Positions 1 to 8,205 of a stretch of 64,000 bases of DNA are shown piece by piece (positions within the stretch are counted from its first letter, which is position 1; the number at the start of each line of letters is the position of its first letter). This DNA is from Endozoicomonas sp965208385 (GTDB lineage Bacteria > Pseudomonadota > Gammaproteobacteria > Pseudomonadales > Endozoicomonadaceae), in assembly GCA_965208385.1 (NCBI GenBank), contig CBDBOO010000093.1, forward strand, positions 124,001 to 188,000, written 5' to 3'. The notes under the pieces are model-generated. The model saw nothing but the letters and a program-made list of their open reading frames with translations. It was not told the origin of the DNA and searched no databases. Both the position numbers and the translations under genes were made by a program.

Positions 1-349
1 AAGCGTTGGAAAAAATGCCCTGAGAGTTACTGGGTTTTGTAGTAATTTATAAATAAGGTATGTTATACAATCATATGTTGTCTTTATACTGTATAATACC
101 TCGATATTTTTTGTTGCTTGTGAACGTTCATTTTTCCGGTTGATAGCTGCACAACTGGCTCATTTATAATGATTGCCCTAAGATCTTTATGGTTAACCAA
201 TGGTTGATCCGGAAGCCTTTTCGATTTCTCACTATGAATGAGTATTGTTCTTAAACTGCAGTGCAGTGTTAGCAGAATCAAGACAAGCCGGTAGAGCTGG
301 CTTATGAACAATACTGGTGTTCACAAAATTGAGTAGTGTAGTTTTTGTG
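1..349. other. Left edge of window, no supported gene
   Basis: No reading frame here has convincing protein character. A 75-codon minus-strand frame (84-311) lacks a recognisable domain and a Shine-Dalgarno sequence and is probably spurious. The stretch is AT-rich and would hold the promoter of the MarR-type gene that follows. Confidence 0.4.
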
Positions 350-775
350 ATGAGAAAATATGAAGATTCTTTGCCTTTACAAATACTGAAGGCGCGTGAT
401 TCGATAATGAGCTATTTTCGTCCTTTACTGCAAAAGTATGGCATTACTGAACAGCAATGGAGAATAATGCGTGCGCTCTATGATTCTGATGAAATGGAAC
501 CAAAACAGATATCATTAAAATGCTGCATTCTTGGTCCAAGTCTCACCGGTGTAGTTAATCGACTGGAAAAAAACGGCTACATAGTCAGACGACGCCCCGC
601 TGAGGATCAACGACGAACCTTAATCAGTATGACGCCTGAAGCGCGAGATTTCTTTGGTAAGCTGAGCCCGGAAATAGATGAGGCTTATGTGAAAATGCGC
701 AAAAAGTTCAGTCCCGAGCTTATTGATCAGATTCACTCCCTTTGCCGTAAAATTGAAGAAATTGATAGTTTGTGA
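350..775 (+). CDS. MarR-family transcriptional regulator, HpaR-like
   Basis: This is a one-domain winged-helix repressor of about 141 residues. The N-terminal segment (DSLPLQILKARDSIMSYFRP) followed by TEQQWRIMRAL and GPSLTGVVNRLEKNGY closely matches the layout of HpaR, the MarR-type repressor of homoprotocatechuate degradation. The DRR-type wing appears as AEDQRRTLISMT. A GTG at 317 would add 11 residues; the ATG at 350 matches family length better, though neither start has a strong ribosome binding site. No aromatic-catabolism genes lie next to it in this window, so the ligand and targets are unknown. The MarR family call is firm; the HpaR assignment is by similarity only. Confidence 0.8.
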   Translation: MRKYEDSLPLQILKARDSIMSYFRPLLQKYGITEQQWRIMRALYDSDEMEPKQISLKCCILGPSLTGVVNRLEKNGYIVRRRPAEDQRRTLISMTPEARDFFGKLSPEIDEAYVKMRKKFSPELIDQIHSLCRKIEEIDSL

Positions 776-924
776 CTCAGTTCACACAATGCTATAGCAG
801 ATCATCGTATAAATATTGAATCTTATTTTCAGTGAGATCTGCACTTGGAATTCGGCCTTTTATGCTGCATGCTCCTAGGTCAGCTGTATAAATTAATAAA
901 ATCATTGGCAACAGGAGCATTGTT

Positions 925-1839
925 ATGGGTTTTGAATATACCGCTATTGCCTTTGTGGTATTGATCGTGGTTCTAATCTCAACGGGTGTCAAGATGATAC
1001 CTCAAGGGTATCATTACACGGTTGAGCGCTTTGGGAAATACACCCGAACCCTGCCGCCAGGTTTGCACGTCATCATTCCTTTGATTGACGGTATCGGTAA
1101 CAAAATTAATATGATGGAACAGGTGCTGGATATACCGCCTCAGGATGTGATTTCCAGTGATAATGCCCAGGTGACCACCGATGCGGTTTGCTTCTATCTG
1201 GTTCAGGATGCTGTGAAAGCTTCCTATGAAGTTAATGATCTGGATCGTGCCATGAAAAATCTGGTCATGACTAATATCCGGGCAGTACTTGGATCGATGG
1301 AATTGGATGAAATGCTGTCGAACCGTGATCGCATCAATAGTCAGCTTTTAACTAAAGTTGATGAGGCAACTGACCCTTGGGGGCTCAAAGTTACTCGAAT
1401 CGAACTTCTAGATATAGCCCCCCCTGCAGATCTTGTTGAAGCTATGGCAAGACAGATGAAGGCTGAACGTGAAAAGAGAGCTCAGATTCTGGAAGCTGAA
1501 GGTGCAAGGGAAGCATCAATCAAAGTAGCGGAAGGTGAAAAACAGGCTCAGATTCTTCAGGCTGAAGGTCTTCTTGAAGCTGCCAAACGGGAAGCAGAGG
1601 GGCGGGAACGCTTAGCTGAGGCAGAAGCCAATGCAACCATATCGGTATCTAAGGCCATTGAGCAGGGCGATCCAAGAGCCATAAATTATTTTGTTGCACA
1701 AAAATATGTCGATGCGCTTAAAGACGTAGCCTCGGCTGATAACAGTAAAATCATCATGATGCCATTAGAGGCAAGTAGTGTTATAGGTGCTCTGTCAGGT
1801 ATCAAAGAACTGGTGACTGAGTCAACCAGTAAGGAGTGA
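925..1839 (+). CDS. qmcA: SPFH/band-7 (stomatin-like) membrane protein, QmcA family
   Basis: This 304-residue protein has one N-terminal transmembrane helix (about residues 5-25), an SPFH/band-7 domain (about 25-190, with GYHYTVERFGKYTRTLPPG near its start), and a long Ala/Glu-rich coiled coil (about 175-255, KAEREKRAQILEAEG and similar). SPFH proteins of this group oligomerise in the inner membrane, scaffold microdomains and act with NfeD-type partners or FtsH-type proteases. The start is supported by AGGAG about 9 bases upstream of ATG. The NfeD-like gene follows directly, the usual operon pair. No lesion is visible. Confidence 0.93.
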   Translation: MGFEYTAIAFVVLIVVLISTGVKMIPQGYHYTVERFGKYTRTLPPGLHVIIPLIDGIGNKINMMEQVLDIPPQDVISSDNAQVTTDAVCFYLVQDAVKASYEVNDLDRAMKNLVMTNIRAVLGSMELDEMLSNRDRINSQLLTKVDEATDPWGLKVTRIELLDIAPPADLVEAMARQMKAEREKRAQILEAEGAREASIKVAEGEKQAQILQAEGLLEAAKREAEGRERLAEAEANATISVSKAIEQGDPRAINYFVAQKYVDALKDVASADNSKIIMMPLEASSVIGALSGIKELVTESTSKE

Positions 1840-1841
1840 AA

Positions 1842-2306
1842 ATGGATTTTTTACACGAACTTCAACCCTGGCACTGGCTGATTATTGTATTTGTCTGCCT
1901 GGGGCTGGAAGCCTTGGGTGCTGGTGGTTTTCTATTAGGAACCGCAGCGGCCAGTGCCTTGTTAGCACTTTTGCTCTGGCTGATTCCTGATATCAGTTGG
2001 CCAGCACAACTGGTTTATTTTGGTATCGCAAGCCTCTTGCTGACGCTTGCGTATTGGAAGTTCTTCAGAAAAATAAATGAAGAAAATGATTATCCTCAAC
2101 TTAATGATCGTTCATCACAGTTAATTGGTACTGTAATTGTTCTTGATCATGATCTTGCAGCGGGTCCGGGGAAAATCCAGATTGGTGATACATTCTGGCG
2201 AGTCCAGTCTTCCACATCAGTTGCCAGAGGTGAGTCGGTTCTTGTTACTGGTAACAAGGGTATGGTTCTGATTGTTGCACGTCAGAATGATGAATCATCA
2301 TCATGA
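1842..2306 (+). CDS. NfeD-like membrane protein (YbbK type)
   Basis: This protein of about 154 residues has closely spaced hydrophobic helices (about residues 8-70) and a C-terminal OB-fold-like NfeD domain containing the segment GDTFWRVQSS. It is the short, protease-less NfeD class that pairs with SPFH proteins. The ATG at 1842 sits 6 bases after AAGGAG and is preferred to an in-frame GTG at 1836 that overlaps the preceding stop codon. It is almost certainly co-transcribed with the SPFH gene. The likely role is partnering the SPFH oligomer in membrane quality control; this is known for the family and inferred here. Confidence 0.88.
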   Translation: MDFLHELQPWHWLIIVFVCLGLEALGAGGFLLGTAAASALLALLLWLIPDISWPAQLVYFGIASLLLTLAYWKFFRKINEENDYPQLNDRSSQLIGTVIVLDHDLAAGPGKIQIGDTFWRVQSSTSVARGESVLVTGNKGMVLIVARQNDESSS

Positions 2307-2327
2307 GCCATTTAAGATAAAACAGGA

Positions 2328-2361
2328 AAAAAGAGGCAGGATTGTCTTGTCTCTTTTTATT
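2328..2361. terminator. Bidirectional intrinsic terminator
   Basis: A 13-bp stem with two G-U pairs (left arm 2330-2342, loop TTG, right arm 2346-2358) is flanked by A-rich sequence on the left and T-rich on the right. It lies between the convergent NfeD-like and ogt genes, so it can serve both strands. Confidence 0.75.
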
Positions 2362-2405
2362 AATTACATTATTCCCACATTGAAATGTCTTGAATTCAGG
2401 TGTAC

Positions 2406-2933
2406 TTATTGTTCCGGTATTTCGTGATGGTGGGACTGGTGAAATTGATCTTCACCGACAGAATTTACACGTTCAAGATCAAGTAGTGCTCTTTTACTTT
2501 CTATGCCTCCAGCATAACCACTAAGACTGCCATTTTTTCCTATCACCCTGTGGCAGGGAACAACGATGGATGTCGGGTTTTTGCCGTTGGCCATTCCCAC
2601 AGCCCGTACGGCTTTCGGGTTACCTATGGCATTGGCAATATCCTGATAAGACGAGGTGGTGCCAAAGGGGATGGTTGTTAATGCTCTCCATACCGATTTC
2701 TGGAATTCTGTACCCGTTGCGGCAATGGGAAGGCTGAATTCTGTACGGCTTCCATTAAAATATTCATTCAGTTCGGTGACAGCCTGACAGAGAATTGGAT
2801 GCTCATCATTCTGAAGCCCTAAATCTTCAGGTTGAGTTGTCTGGATTGGAAACCAGATACCCAGTAAACCCTTATCATTAGTTTGAATGGTGATTTTGCC
2901 CAGAGGACATTGATAATACGTATAGGCTTTCAT
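2406..2933 (-). CDS. ogt: Methylated-DNA--protein-cysteine methyltransferase
   Basis: This 175-residue suicide repair enzyme transfers the methyl group from O6-methylguanine in DNA to its own cysteine. The active-site motif PCHRVIG is present, with Cys at about residue 127, and the DNA-binding helix-turn-helix (TSSYQDIANAIGNPKAVRAVG) precedes it. The start MKAYTYY is chosen over an upstream in-frame ATG because it overlaps the stop of the Ada/AlkA-like gene by 4 bases, a typical translational coupling. In E. coli Ada this activity is fused to the Ada sensor and AraC domains; here it is a separate gene behind an Ada-AraC-AlkA fusion. The Cys-poor, His-rich tail (HQSHHHEIPEQ) is unusual. Confidence 0.93.
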   Translation of the reverse strand: MKAYTYYQCPLGKITIQTNDKGLLGIWFPIQTTQPEDLGLQNDEHPILCQAVTELNEYFNGSRTEFSLPIAATGTEFQKSVWRALTTIPFGTTSSYQDIANAIGNPKAVRAVGMANGKNPTSIVVPCHRVIGKNGSLSGYAGGIESKRALLDLERVNSVGEDQFHQSHHHEIPEQ

Positions 2934-4309
2934 GATTGTGAATTCCAGCAATGAAATGTTGCGTAACTGCCCCAGGGTGAAAGTGAATCCGGCTCAAAAT
3001 CATCGAGTGCGTTAATGGCTTTTTTGATGACAAGGTCTGTTGATAGAAAGCAATCAGGTTCTGATAATCCCCTTAATCGAGCATAACTGATTGTCCAGGG
3101 GCCGATGCCTTTCAGTGACAACCATTGATCCGGATGATCATCACTGTGATGGAGCATGTACAGGGCAAATCGTTTCACAGTCTCTTTTCTGCTATTAGGC
3201 ATTCTGAGGAAATTCAGATCGCTGTTCACAACATCGGCTGGTGAAGGAAAAAAATATCGACCGTTATCATAGCTACCCAGAGAATGGGCAAATGTGTTCA
3301 GTTGAGTAATGGCTGCTTTGACTGAAATCTGTTGTCCAAGAATGGCACGTATACCTGCTTCCCAGGTGTTCCAGACGCCAGGAATACGAATGCCTTCTGA
3401 CATTTCTGACATTAAAGGAGCCAGAGATGTGCTCGACAGCTGTTTTTCGATGGCGTCGACATCCGCATCCAGATCAAACAACCGACGAATATTACTGACC
3501 ATATGCCGGGTCATAGTGATATCGTCGATTTGAAATTCAATCTCCAGTGTGTGTTTTTTGGTGCAACTGGCCTTAAACCATCCCTTGGTCTTTTCCAGAA
3601 GAAAGGTTTTCTGATAATAATTGGCGCCCACTTCTTCAATGTTTTTGATGGCTCTTAAACGATAAAAATTAAGTAGGTGTTCCCAGTTAAAAGGGGGACG
3701 GAAAGGTAAACTCAAATGTTTTACTGGCGAAACATTCTTGTTGTTTTTTCGGATGTCACCGGGAGACATATTTAAAACCTTCTGAAAAGCATCGTTAAAA
3801 CGGCGAACACTGTTGAAACCACAGGCGAGACCTATCTCACTGATTGTCATGTTATTGCTGTGCAGAAGTTGCTTGGCAAACATCAATTGGCTGTATAAAG
3901 CATATTGTTTTGGTGACATGCCCATATGCTGGTTGAACAGTTTTCTCAAGTATCTGTCGCCTATTCCAAGGTGTTCTGAAAACTCGGGCAAACTCATATT
4001 TTGAAGTTTACCCTAGTCGATCATTTTTACTGCTCGCTGAAAGGTGGTTTCTGTGCCTTTCCATGCCCAGGATCCTGGAGCGCTGTCCGGACGGCAGCGA
4101 AGGCAGGGACGATATCCGGCTTGTAATGCCAGGGCTTGATTTCTATAGTATTCGACATTTTTTTCGAGGGGTGTCGTTGCCGGACAAATAGGTCGACAGA
4201 ATATACCTGTCGTTTTAACGGCAACGTAAAAATGCCCATCAAAACGTCTGTCTCTTGATATTCTGGCATTCTGATATTGTTTAAGCGTTAATTGAGAATA
4301 ATGGTGCAT
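2930..4309 (-). pseudogene. alkA: Ada-AraC-AlkA fusion (DNA-3-methyladenine glycosylase II), split by an in-frame TAG
   Basis: Read through one codon, this is a 459-codon gene. Its parts are an Ada metal-binding domain (zinc cysteines 38, 42, 69 and 72), an AraC-type helix-turn-helix (LRKLFNQHMGMSPKQYALYS onward), and an AlkA glycosylase domain with a helix-hairpin-helix (LKGIGPWTISYARLRGL) and the catalytic-Asp segment STDLVIKKA. An amber TAG at 4013-4015 separates the Ada domain (98 residues) from the rest. The frame is identical on both sides, and residues around the stop (KMID, stop, GKLQNMSLPEF) follow the family's usual 'LIDEG' linker. This is therefore a point nonsense mutation, not two genes. 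An ATG at 3995-3997 could restart the AraC-AlkA part but lacks a good ribosome binding site. It is coupled to ogt by a 4-base overlap. Possible fates are loss of methyl sensing, a working two-piece protein, or a sequencing error. Confidence 0.85.
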
Positions 4310-4393
4310 ATTTATAGTGAATATTCATCAAATCAGTATGGGATATAGTGTAACCTCATAGGCAGAAGAGATTAGCCATTTTCGGAACTGAAT

Positions 4394-4939
4394 ATGAAAA
4401 TAATAACTGAGAGGTTAATTCTCAGAGACTTTGTCACAGAAGACAAGGCAGGCTTCACCGCATCCCGTTCATTAGAAACAGATCTTTATCATTCTGAAGA
4501 AGATCTTGAAAAAAAGAAATCAGATCAACTGGTTGATTTGTTTATGCAATGGTCAGAAGAGCAAGAAAGAAGGGGGTATCAATTAGCCATTATTGAAAAA
4601 TCCTCTGGCGAATTTATTGGGACCACTGGTATCAGGATTACTTCTGAGATTGACAGGGAAGCTTCATTTGGAAGTTCTCTGTCATATCGCTACAGGTGTA
4701 AAGGGTACGCTCTTGAAGCGTCAAATGCTTTGCTGGATTTTGCATTTGAAAAGCTTGATCTGCACCGGGTAGTGGCAGAAACAGTGACTGAAAACGCTCA
4801 GGCTATAGAGCTGGCCAAGAAACTGGGGATGCTGGTGGAAGGAGAACTTCGGGAGAATCGGTTCTTCAGAGGACGATGGTGGAATACCGTACTTCTTGCT
4901 GTTCTCAAATCTGAGTGGTTATCCAACAGAAGTTATTAA
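4394..4939 (+). CDS. GNAT N-acetyltransferase, RimJ/RimL type
   Basis: This 181-residue single-domain acetyltransferase begins with the family's ITERLILRDF strand and ends with a TVLLAVLKSEW strand. The acetyl-CoA loop appears as YRCKGYALEASNALLDFAF, followed by HRVVAETVTENAQAIELAKKLG, the usual C-terminal half of the RimJ/RimL/SpeG-like group. The substrate cannot be told; family members acetylate ribosomal-protein N-termini, polyamines or small amines. It is a single-gene unit, divergent from the repair pair. Confidence 0.85.
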   Translation: MKIITERLILRDFVTEDKAGFTASRSLETDLYHSEEDLEKKKSDQLVDLFMQWSEEQERRGYQLAIIEKSSGEFIGTTGIRITSEIDREASFGSSLSYRYRCKGYALEASNALLDFAFEKLDLHRVVAETVTENAQAIELAKKLGMLVEGELRENRFFRGRWWNTVLLAVLKSEWLSNRSY

Positions 4940-5150
4940 TGGTTACTTAAAGATGGTCTGGGTAGGATGGATAAGTGATAATACCTCTTTGTAGGGGGAT
5001 GCACTGTAAATACTATTTTTATAGACTGGATCATCAAAAAATTGATCTATTTAGTATGAGTTTACCGCACTTTCCTTTATCCTTGCGCAGTTTTGGCAGG
5101 GGGACTTTATCCCTGCTTGGATCAAACTAAAGTTCTGATGGGAATTTCAG

Positions 5151-6299
5151 ATGCAACCCAGTTATACGGCCACTCCGGTACCTGCTAAAGGTCATGCATT
5201 ACAGTGGCTCTTTGTTTTTACAATGATTTATCTACTCCTTGTTGCGGTAGGTATGATCGGTTCCGGTTTTAAATGGGCTTCTGGCGGCACGGAAGGTGCC
5301 AAACTGATTTTTGCCTTCGCCACTAACCCTCTGATGGGTCTGGTAACAGGTGCCCTTGCCACCGCAGTTGTTCAGTCTTCCAGTACAGTGACTTCCGTTA
5401 TTGTTGGCCTGGTCGCTGGTGGTTTACCTGTGGAAACGGCTATTCCCATGATTATGGGGGCGAATATCGGAACCACAGTAACCAACACTCTTGTCAGCAT
5501 GGGACATGTTGGTAAGAAAAAAGAATTCAGGAGAGCGTTTTCTGCTGCGACGGTTCATGATTTCTTCAACCTTATGGCCGTGATGATTTTCCTGCCCCTG
5601 GAGATCTTCACTGGATTTCTTGCCCATAGTTCGGAATGGCTTTCCCAGATGTTTGTCAGCAGCGACTCAGTCAGTATGAAGAGCCTGAATGTTGTAAAAA
5701 TGATGACTGCTCCCACTGTCAGTGTATTCAAGGATTTATACGGAGGAATGACTGATTTCTGGGCCGGGGTATCACTGGCATTTACCGGGCTTGGGCTGAT
5801 TTTTTTCTCGATACTCTATCTTGGTAAACTCCTTAAACAGCTTATGGTGGGGCGAGCGAAACGGATTTTCCATCGCGCAATCGGGCGAGGTCCTGTAACG
5901 GGTATTCTGTCCGGAACCTTGATGACGGTTGCTGTACAGTCATCTTCAACCAGTACCAGCCTGATTGTTCCCCTGGCAGGTAGCGGTATTTTCAAGCTGA
6001 AAGAGATCTATCCTTTTACGCTTGGTGCTAATATCGGAACGACGATTACGGCATTACTGGCAGCCACCGCAGTACAGGGTGAAATGGGGCTGTTTGCTCT
6101 GCAGATAGCATTGGTGCATCTTCTGTACAACGTTCTTGCTGTGGTAGTTATCTTTGGTATACCTGTATTACGGAATATTCCTCCCCGGCTTGCCCGTCGA
6201 TTTGCCCAGGTGGCGAGTCGACAAAAGTGGATGGTTCTGGCCTATGTTCTGGGTGTATTCTTTATTATCCCCGGCTTACTGATTGCAGTGACTGCATAA
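5151..6299 (+). CDS. Na+/phosphate cotransporter, NptA/PhoU-less class
   Basis: This 382-residue inner-membrane protein has two inverted copies of the Na_Pi_cotrans domain. Each carries the diagnostic serine signature: QSSSTVTSVIVGLVAGG in repeat 1 and QSSSTSTSLIVPLAGSG in repeat 2, followed by GANIGTT in both (IMGANIGTTVTN and TLGANIGTTITA). About eight to ten membrane helices are apparent. The family imports phosphate with sodium. It has no C-terminal PhoU-like domain. A small coiled-coil gene follows 10 bases downstream. A hairpin of GCAGGG and CCCTGC arms lies in the leader (about 5096-5118), but no Pho box was recognised. Confidence 0.9.
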   Translation: MQPSYTATPVPAKGHALQWLFVFTMIYLLLVAVGMIGSGFKWASGGTEGAKLIFAFATNPLMGLVTGALATAVVQSSSTVTSVIVGLVAGGLPVETAIPMIMGANIGTTVTNTLVSMGHVGKKKEFRRAFSAATVHDFFNLMAVMIFLPLEIFTGFLAHSSEWLSQMFVSSDSVSMKSLNVVKMMTAPTVSVFKDLYGGMTDFWAGVSLAFTGLGLIFFSILYLGKLLKQLMVGRAKRIFHRAIGRGPVTGILSGTLMTVAVQSSSTSTSLIVPLAGSGIFKLKEIYPFTLGANIGTTITALLAATAVQGEMGLFALQIALVHLLYNVLAVVVIFGIPVLRNIPPRLARRFAQVASRQKWMVLAYVLGVFFIIPGLLIAVTA

Positions 6300-6309
6300 G
6301 GAGAATCAG

Positions 6310-6576
6310 ATGACCTCCCTGAATGAATTCAAGGCCCACAGAAAAGAGTTAAAAGCTCAGATAAAGGAAGCAAAGGCCCTGCTTCACAGGCTTGAAGAGC
6401 AGTTGGAAGATGAACGTCATGATATGCAGCATGAAGAGGTTGATCATCTTGATGAATATCTGAATAAATCCGAGCCACATTTTTCCGATTTCAAAAAACT
6501 AGGTATCACTGCTGTCGATGATTTTAGAGATGCTATGAGAAAACTGATTCAATCTCTGGGTGGCTCACAGAAATAA
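6310..6576 (+). CDS. Small coiled-coil protein of unknown function
   Basis: This 88-residue, highly charged protein is predicted to form a coiled coil over its first half (EFKAHRKELKAQIKEAKALL onward) with an acidic His-rich stretch in the middle (DERHDMQHEEVDHLDEYL). It has no signal peptide and no family I recognise. AAGGAG lies 8 bases before the ATG, and the gap to the phosphate transporter gene is 10 bases, so the two are co-transcribed. It may regulate or associate with the transporter; that is only inferred from the pairing. Confidence 0.7.
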   Translation: MTSLNEFKAHRKELKAQIKEAKALLHRLEEQLEDERHDMQHEEVDHLDEYLNKSEPHFSDFKKLGITAVDDFRDAMRKLIQSLGGSQK

Positions 6577-6596
6577 GCTGATCCCGAACATTAGAG

Positions 6597-6732
6597 GTTG
6601 GCGAAAAAGGTAGCGAGCGCAGATGAGGCAAGATAAAAAATGACGAAAAAAATGGAGTTTACATTCAGTAAATGATCATTTTGAATCATTTTTTAACGTG
6701 GCCTCGACAAGCGCAGTCTTTTTCGACAGCCT
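6597..6732. repeat. REP/MITE-like imperfect palindromic element
   Basis: About 136 bp of non-coding sequence can be folded end to end. The left end GGCGAAAAAGGTAGCG is mirrored by the right end, which reads TGTCGAAAAAGACTGCG on the other strand. Inner segments TGAGGC and AAAAAATGA recur inverted as well. The element lies between the convergent coiled-coil and RRM genes. This layout is typical of dispersed non-autonomous palindromic repeats. Only one copy is in the window, so dispersal is inferred. Confidence 0.65.
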
Positions 6733-6825
6733 TCCTGGTTCGGAGTTTAAACTCTCGATTATGACGAAGGCAAGATAAGCCTGGCTCCCTGAATAAAACA
6801 TGAACATATATCCGGTGGTGCATAA

Positions 6826-7146
6826 TCAGTAGTGTCCATGGGGATTCCTGTTACGCTCGAAACCACCATTTCTCCCTCTGGGGCTACTGTTATTTTTTGG
6901 GCGTTCTGTTGCTATGTTGACGCGAATGCATCTCCCCGCCACATTTTGGCCATCGGCGGCAATGGCTGCTAAGGCAGACTCTATTGTTGTGTATGTTACG
7001 AAGGCAAAACCTCTTGAACGACCAGTCTCTCGATCGATTATTACTTTAATGTCTTCCATATCGCCGTAAGGTGCGAATACCTCTTCCAGCTCCTGTTCTG
7101 TTGTAGTGAATGGCAGGTTGCCAATAAACAGTTTCTTCTGCTGCAT
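6826..7146 (-). CDS. RRM-type RNA-binding protein
   Basis: This 106-residue protein is a single RNA-recognition motif (residues about 4-82) plus a short basic Gly/Asn/Arg tail (RPKNNSSPRGRNGGFERN). RNP2 reads LFIGNLP and RNP1 reads RGFAFVTY, both intact. Such stand-alone bacterial RRM proteins bind single-stranded RNA and are often cold-induced. It is monocistronic, with a 400-base upstream stretch containing a striking polypurine tract in the mRNA sense. Confidence 0.92.
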   Translation of the reverse strand: MQQKKLFIGNLPFTTTEQELEEVFAPYGDMEDIKVIIDRETGRSRGFAFVTYTTIESALAAIAADGQNVAGRCIRVNIATERPKNNSSPRGRNGGFERNRNPHGHY

Positions 7147-7564
7147 TGTTCGCTCTCTCTAGGGGCTGAGATGTTAACTTGTTTTTCTTCTGACATTAAA
7201 AAAATCAGGTAGAGTAGATAAGCTGGAGAATGGTTTCTTTCTCCTTTTCTCTCTCTTTTCTCCTTTCTCCTTTCTCTTTTCTCCTTTCTCCTTTCTCGTT
7301 TTTTCTCTCTTATTGGAGCAAGAAAAAAAGAGAGGGAATATTGCAAAACAACCATCCCTCCCTCGACTTAACGTTTCTGTACCAATTGAATATTGGACTG
7401 AAAAGTAATCATCGAAGCCATCAAGGCTAGCAGAGAAATTTGTCTTGCCAATATATTCAGCCAATGAAATTTTTAATTAAAAGCCGGCAGAGCAGGGTGC
7501 CGGTTTAGTGATCAGGCATACAGAAAATGAAAGTAACAAATCAATAACTCTTCAATGCCTGAGA
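7147..7564. other. Long leader of the RRM gene, with no supported gene
   Basis: This 418-bp gap lies between yaeQ (3' side) and the RRM gene. It holds a pyrimidine-only tract on the plus strand (7234-7297). Minus-strand frames across it, rich in Lys/Glu/Arg, are products of the repeat and were not called as genes. An unusually long 5' region in front of a small RNA-binding protein gene suggests post-transcriptional control. Confidence 0.5.
7234..7311. repeat. Polypyrimidine/polypurine microsatellite
   Basis: There are 64 consecutive pyrimidines (7234-7297), then one G and 13 more pyrimidines. The tract is built mainly from TTTCTCC heptamers and TTTTCTC variants. On the RRM gene's sense strand it reads as repeated GGAGAAA. 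Such mirror-like tracts can form triplex DNA and vary in length by slippage. Confidence 0.85.
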
Positions 7565-8107
7565 TCACTCAAGAGTGCGCTTGTATAGATTTAAGTGAAT
7601 GGATTCATTGTCATTATTGATCCATATTTCCCCATCCTGAATGGTGCATTGTAACTTCATGGATTTTACTGCAAGACTTCCCATCTGGTTTAAGGTTTCG
7701 TCAGGAACATCAAAAATGTCGAGGTTGCTCAAACGGGTCAGTTTTGCGCAGTTTTGTTGCCACCATATGCTGGATGAACGACTGCCATAGTTATACAGCT
7801 TCACCTGTTTTGAACGGCCGCAGGCTTTACGTAATCGTTTTTCATCCGGTAACCCCAGTTCAATCCAGAGATCAATCTCGTTAGTCAGGTTTTTGAGCCA
7901 GATATCCGGTTCATCATCTGTGCTGATACCTTTGGTAAAACTGAGGTTTTCTGTGGCATTCAGAGCGAAAACCAATAGCCTGAGCATCATTCTTTCATGG
8001 GTTTCAGACGGATGCTGTGCAATGGTGAGTTGATGGTCACCATAATACTGGCGATCCATGTCGGCAATATTCAATTCAGCTTTGAAGATAGTAGCTTTAA
8101 GGGCCAT
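7565..8107 (-). CDS. yaeQ: YaeQ family protein
   Basis: This 180-residue cytosolic protein has the family's PD-(D/E)XK-like fold. Recognisable segments are MALKATIFKAELNIADMDRQ at the N-terminus, HPSETHERMMLRLLVFALNA, and EPDIWLKNLTNEIDLWIELG with the acidic core. Length equals the family norm. The biochemical role of YaeQ is unsettled; suppression of RfaH loss was reported for enterobacterial homologues. It is a single-gene unit. Confidence 0.92.
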   Translation of the reverse strand: MALKATIFKAELNIADMDRQYYGDHQLTIAQHPSETHERMMLRLLVFALNATENLSFTKGISTDDEPDIWLKNLTNEIDLWIELGLPDEKRLRKACGRSKQVKLYNYGSRSSSIWWQQNCAKLTRLSNLDIFDVPDETLNQMGSLAVKSMKLQCTIQDGEIWINNDNESIHLNLYKRTLE

Positions 8108-8205
8108 TCAGTAAAGACTCGGACTTTTACAAAAGGGCTGAGTCTACACTGAATGATTTGAAGATTGTGATTAATATTTACGGGTCTGATTAATGTACAT
8201 GAGAA

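Noticed and set aside
84..311. 75-codon minus-strand frame at the left edge
   Set aside because: It has no ribosome site, no recognised motif and atypical composition.
4013..4309. Stand-alone Ada-N protein as a separate gene
   Set aside because: The next 350 codons continue in the same frame with the expected AraC-AlkA domains, so a nonsense codon is the better reading.
7174..7464. Lys/Glu/Arg-rich frames across the polypurine tract, on both strands
   Set aside because: They arise from the heptamer microsatellite; no natural protein start or domain.
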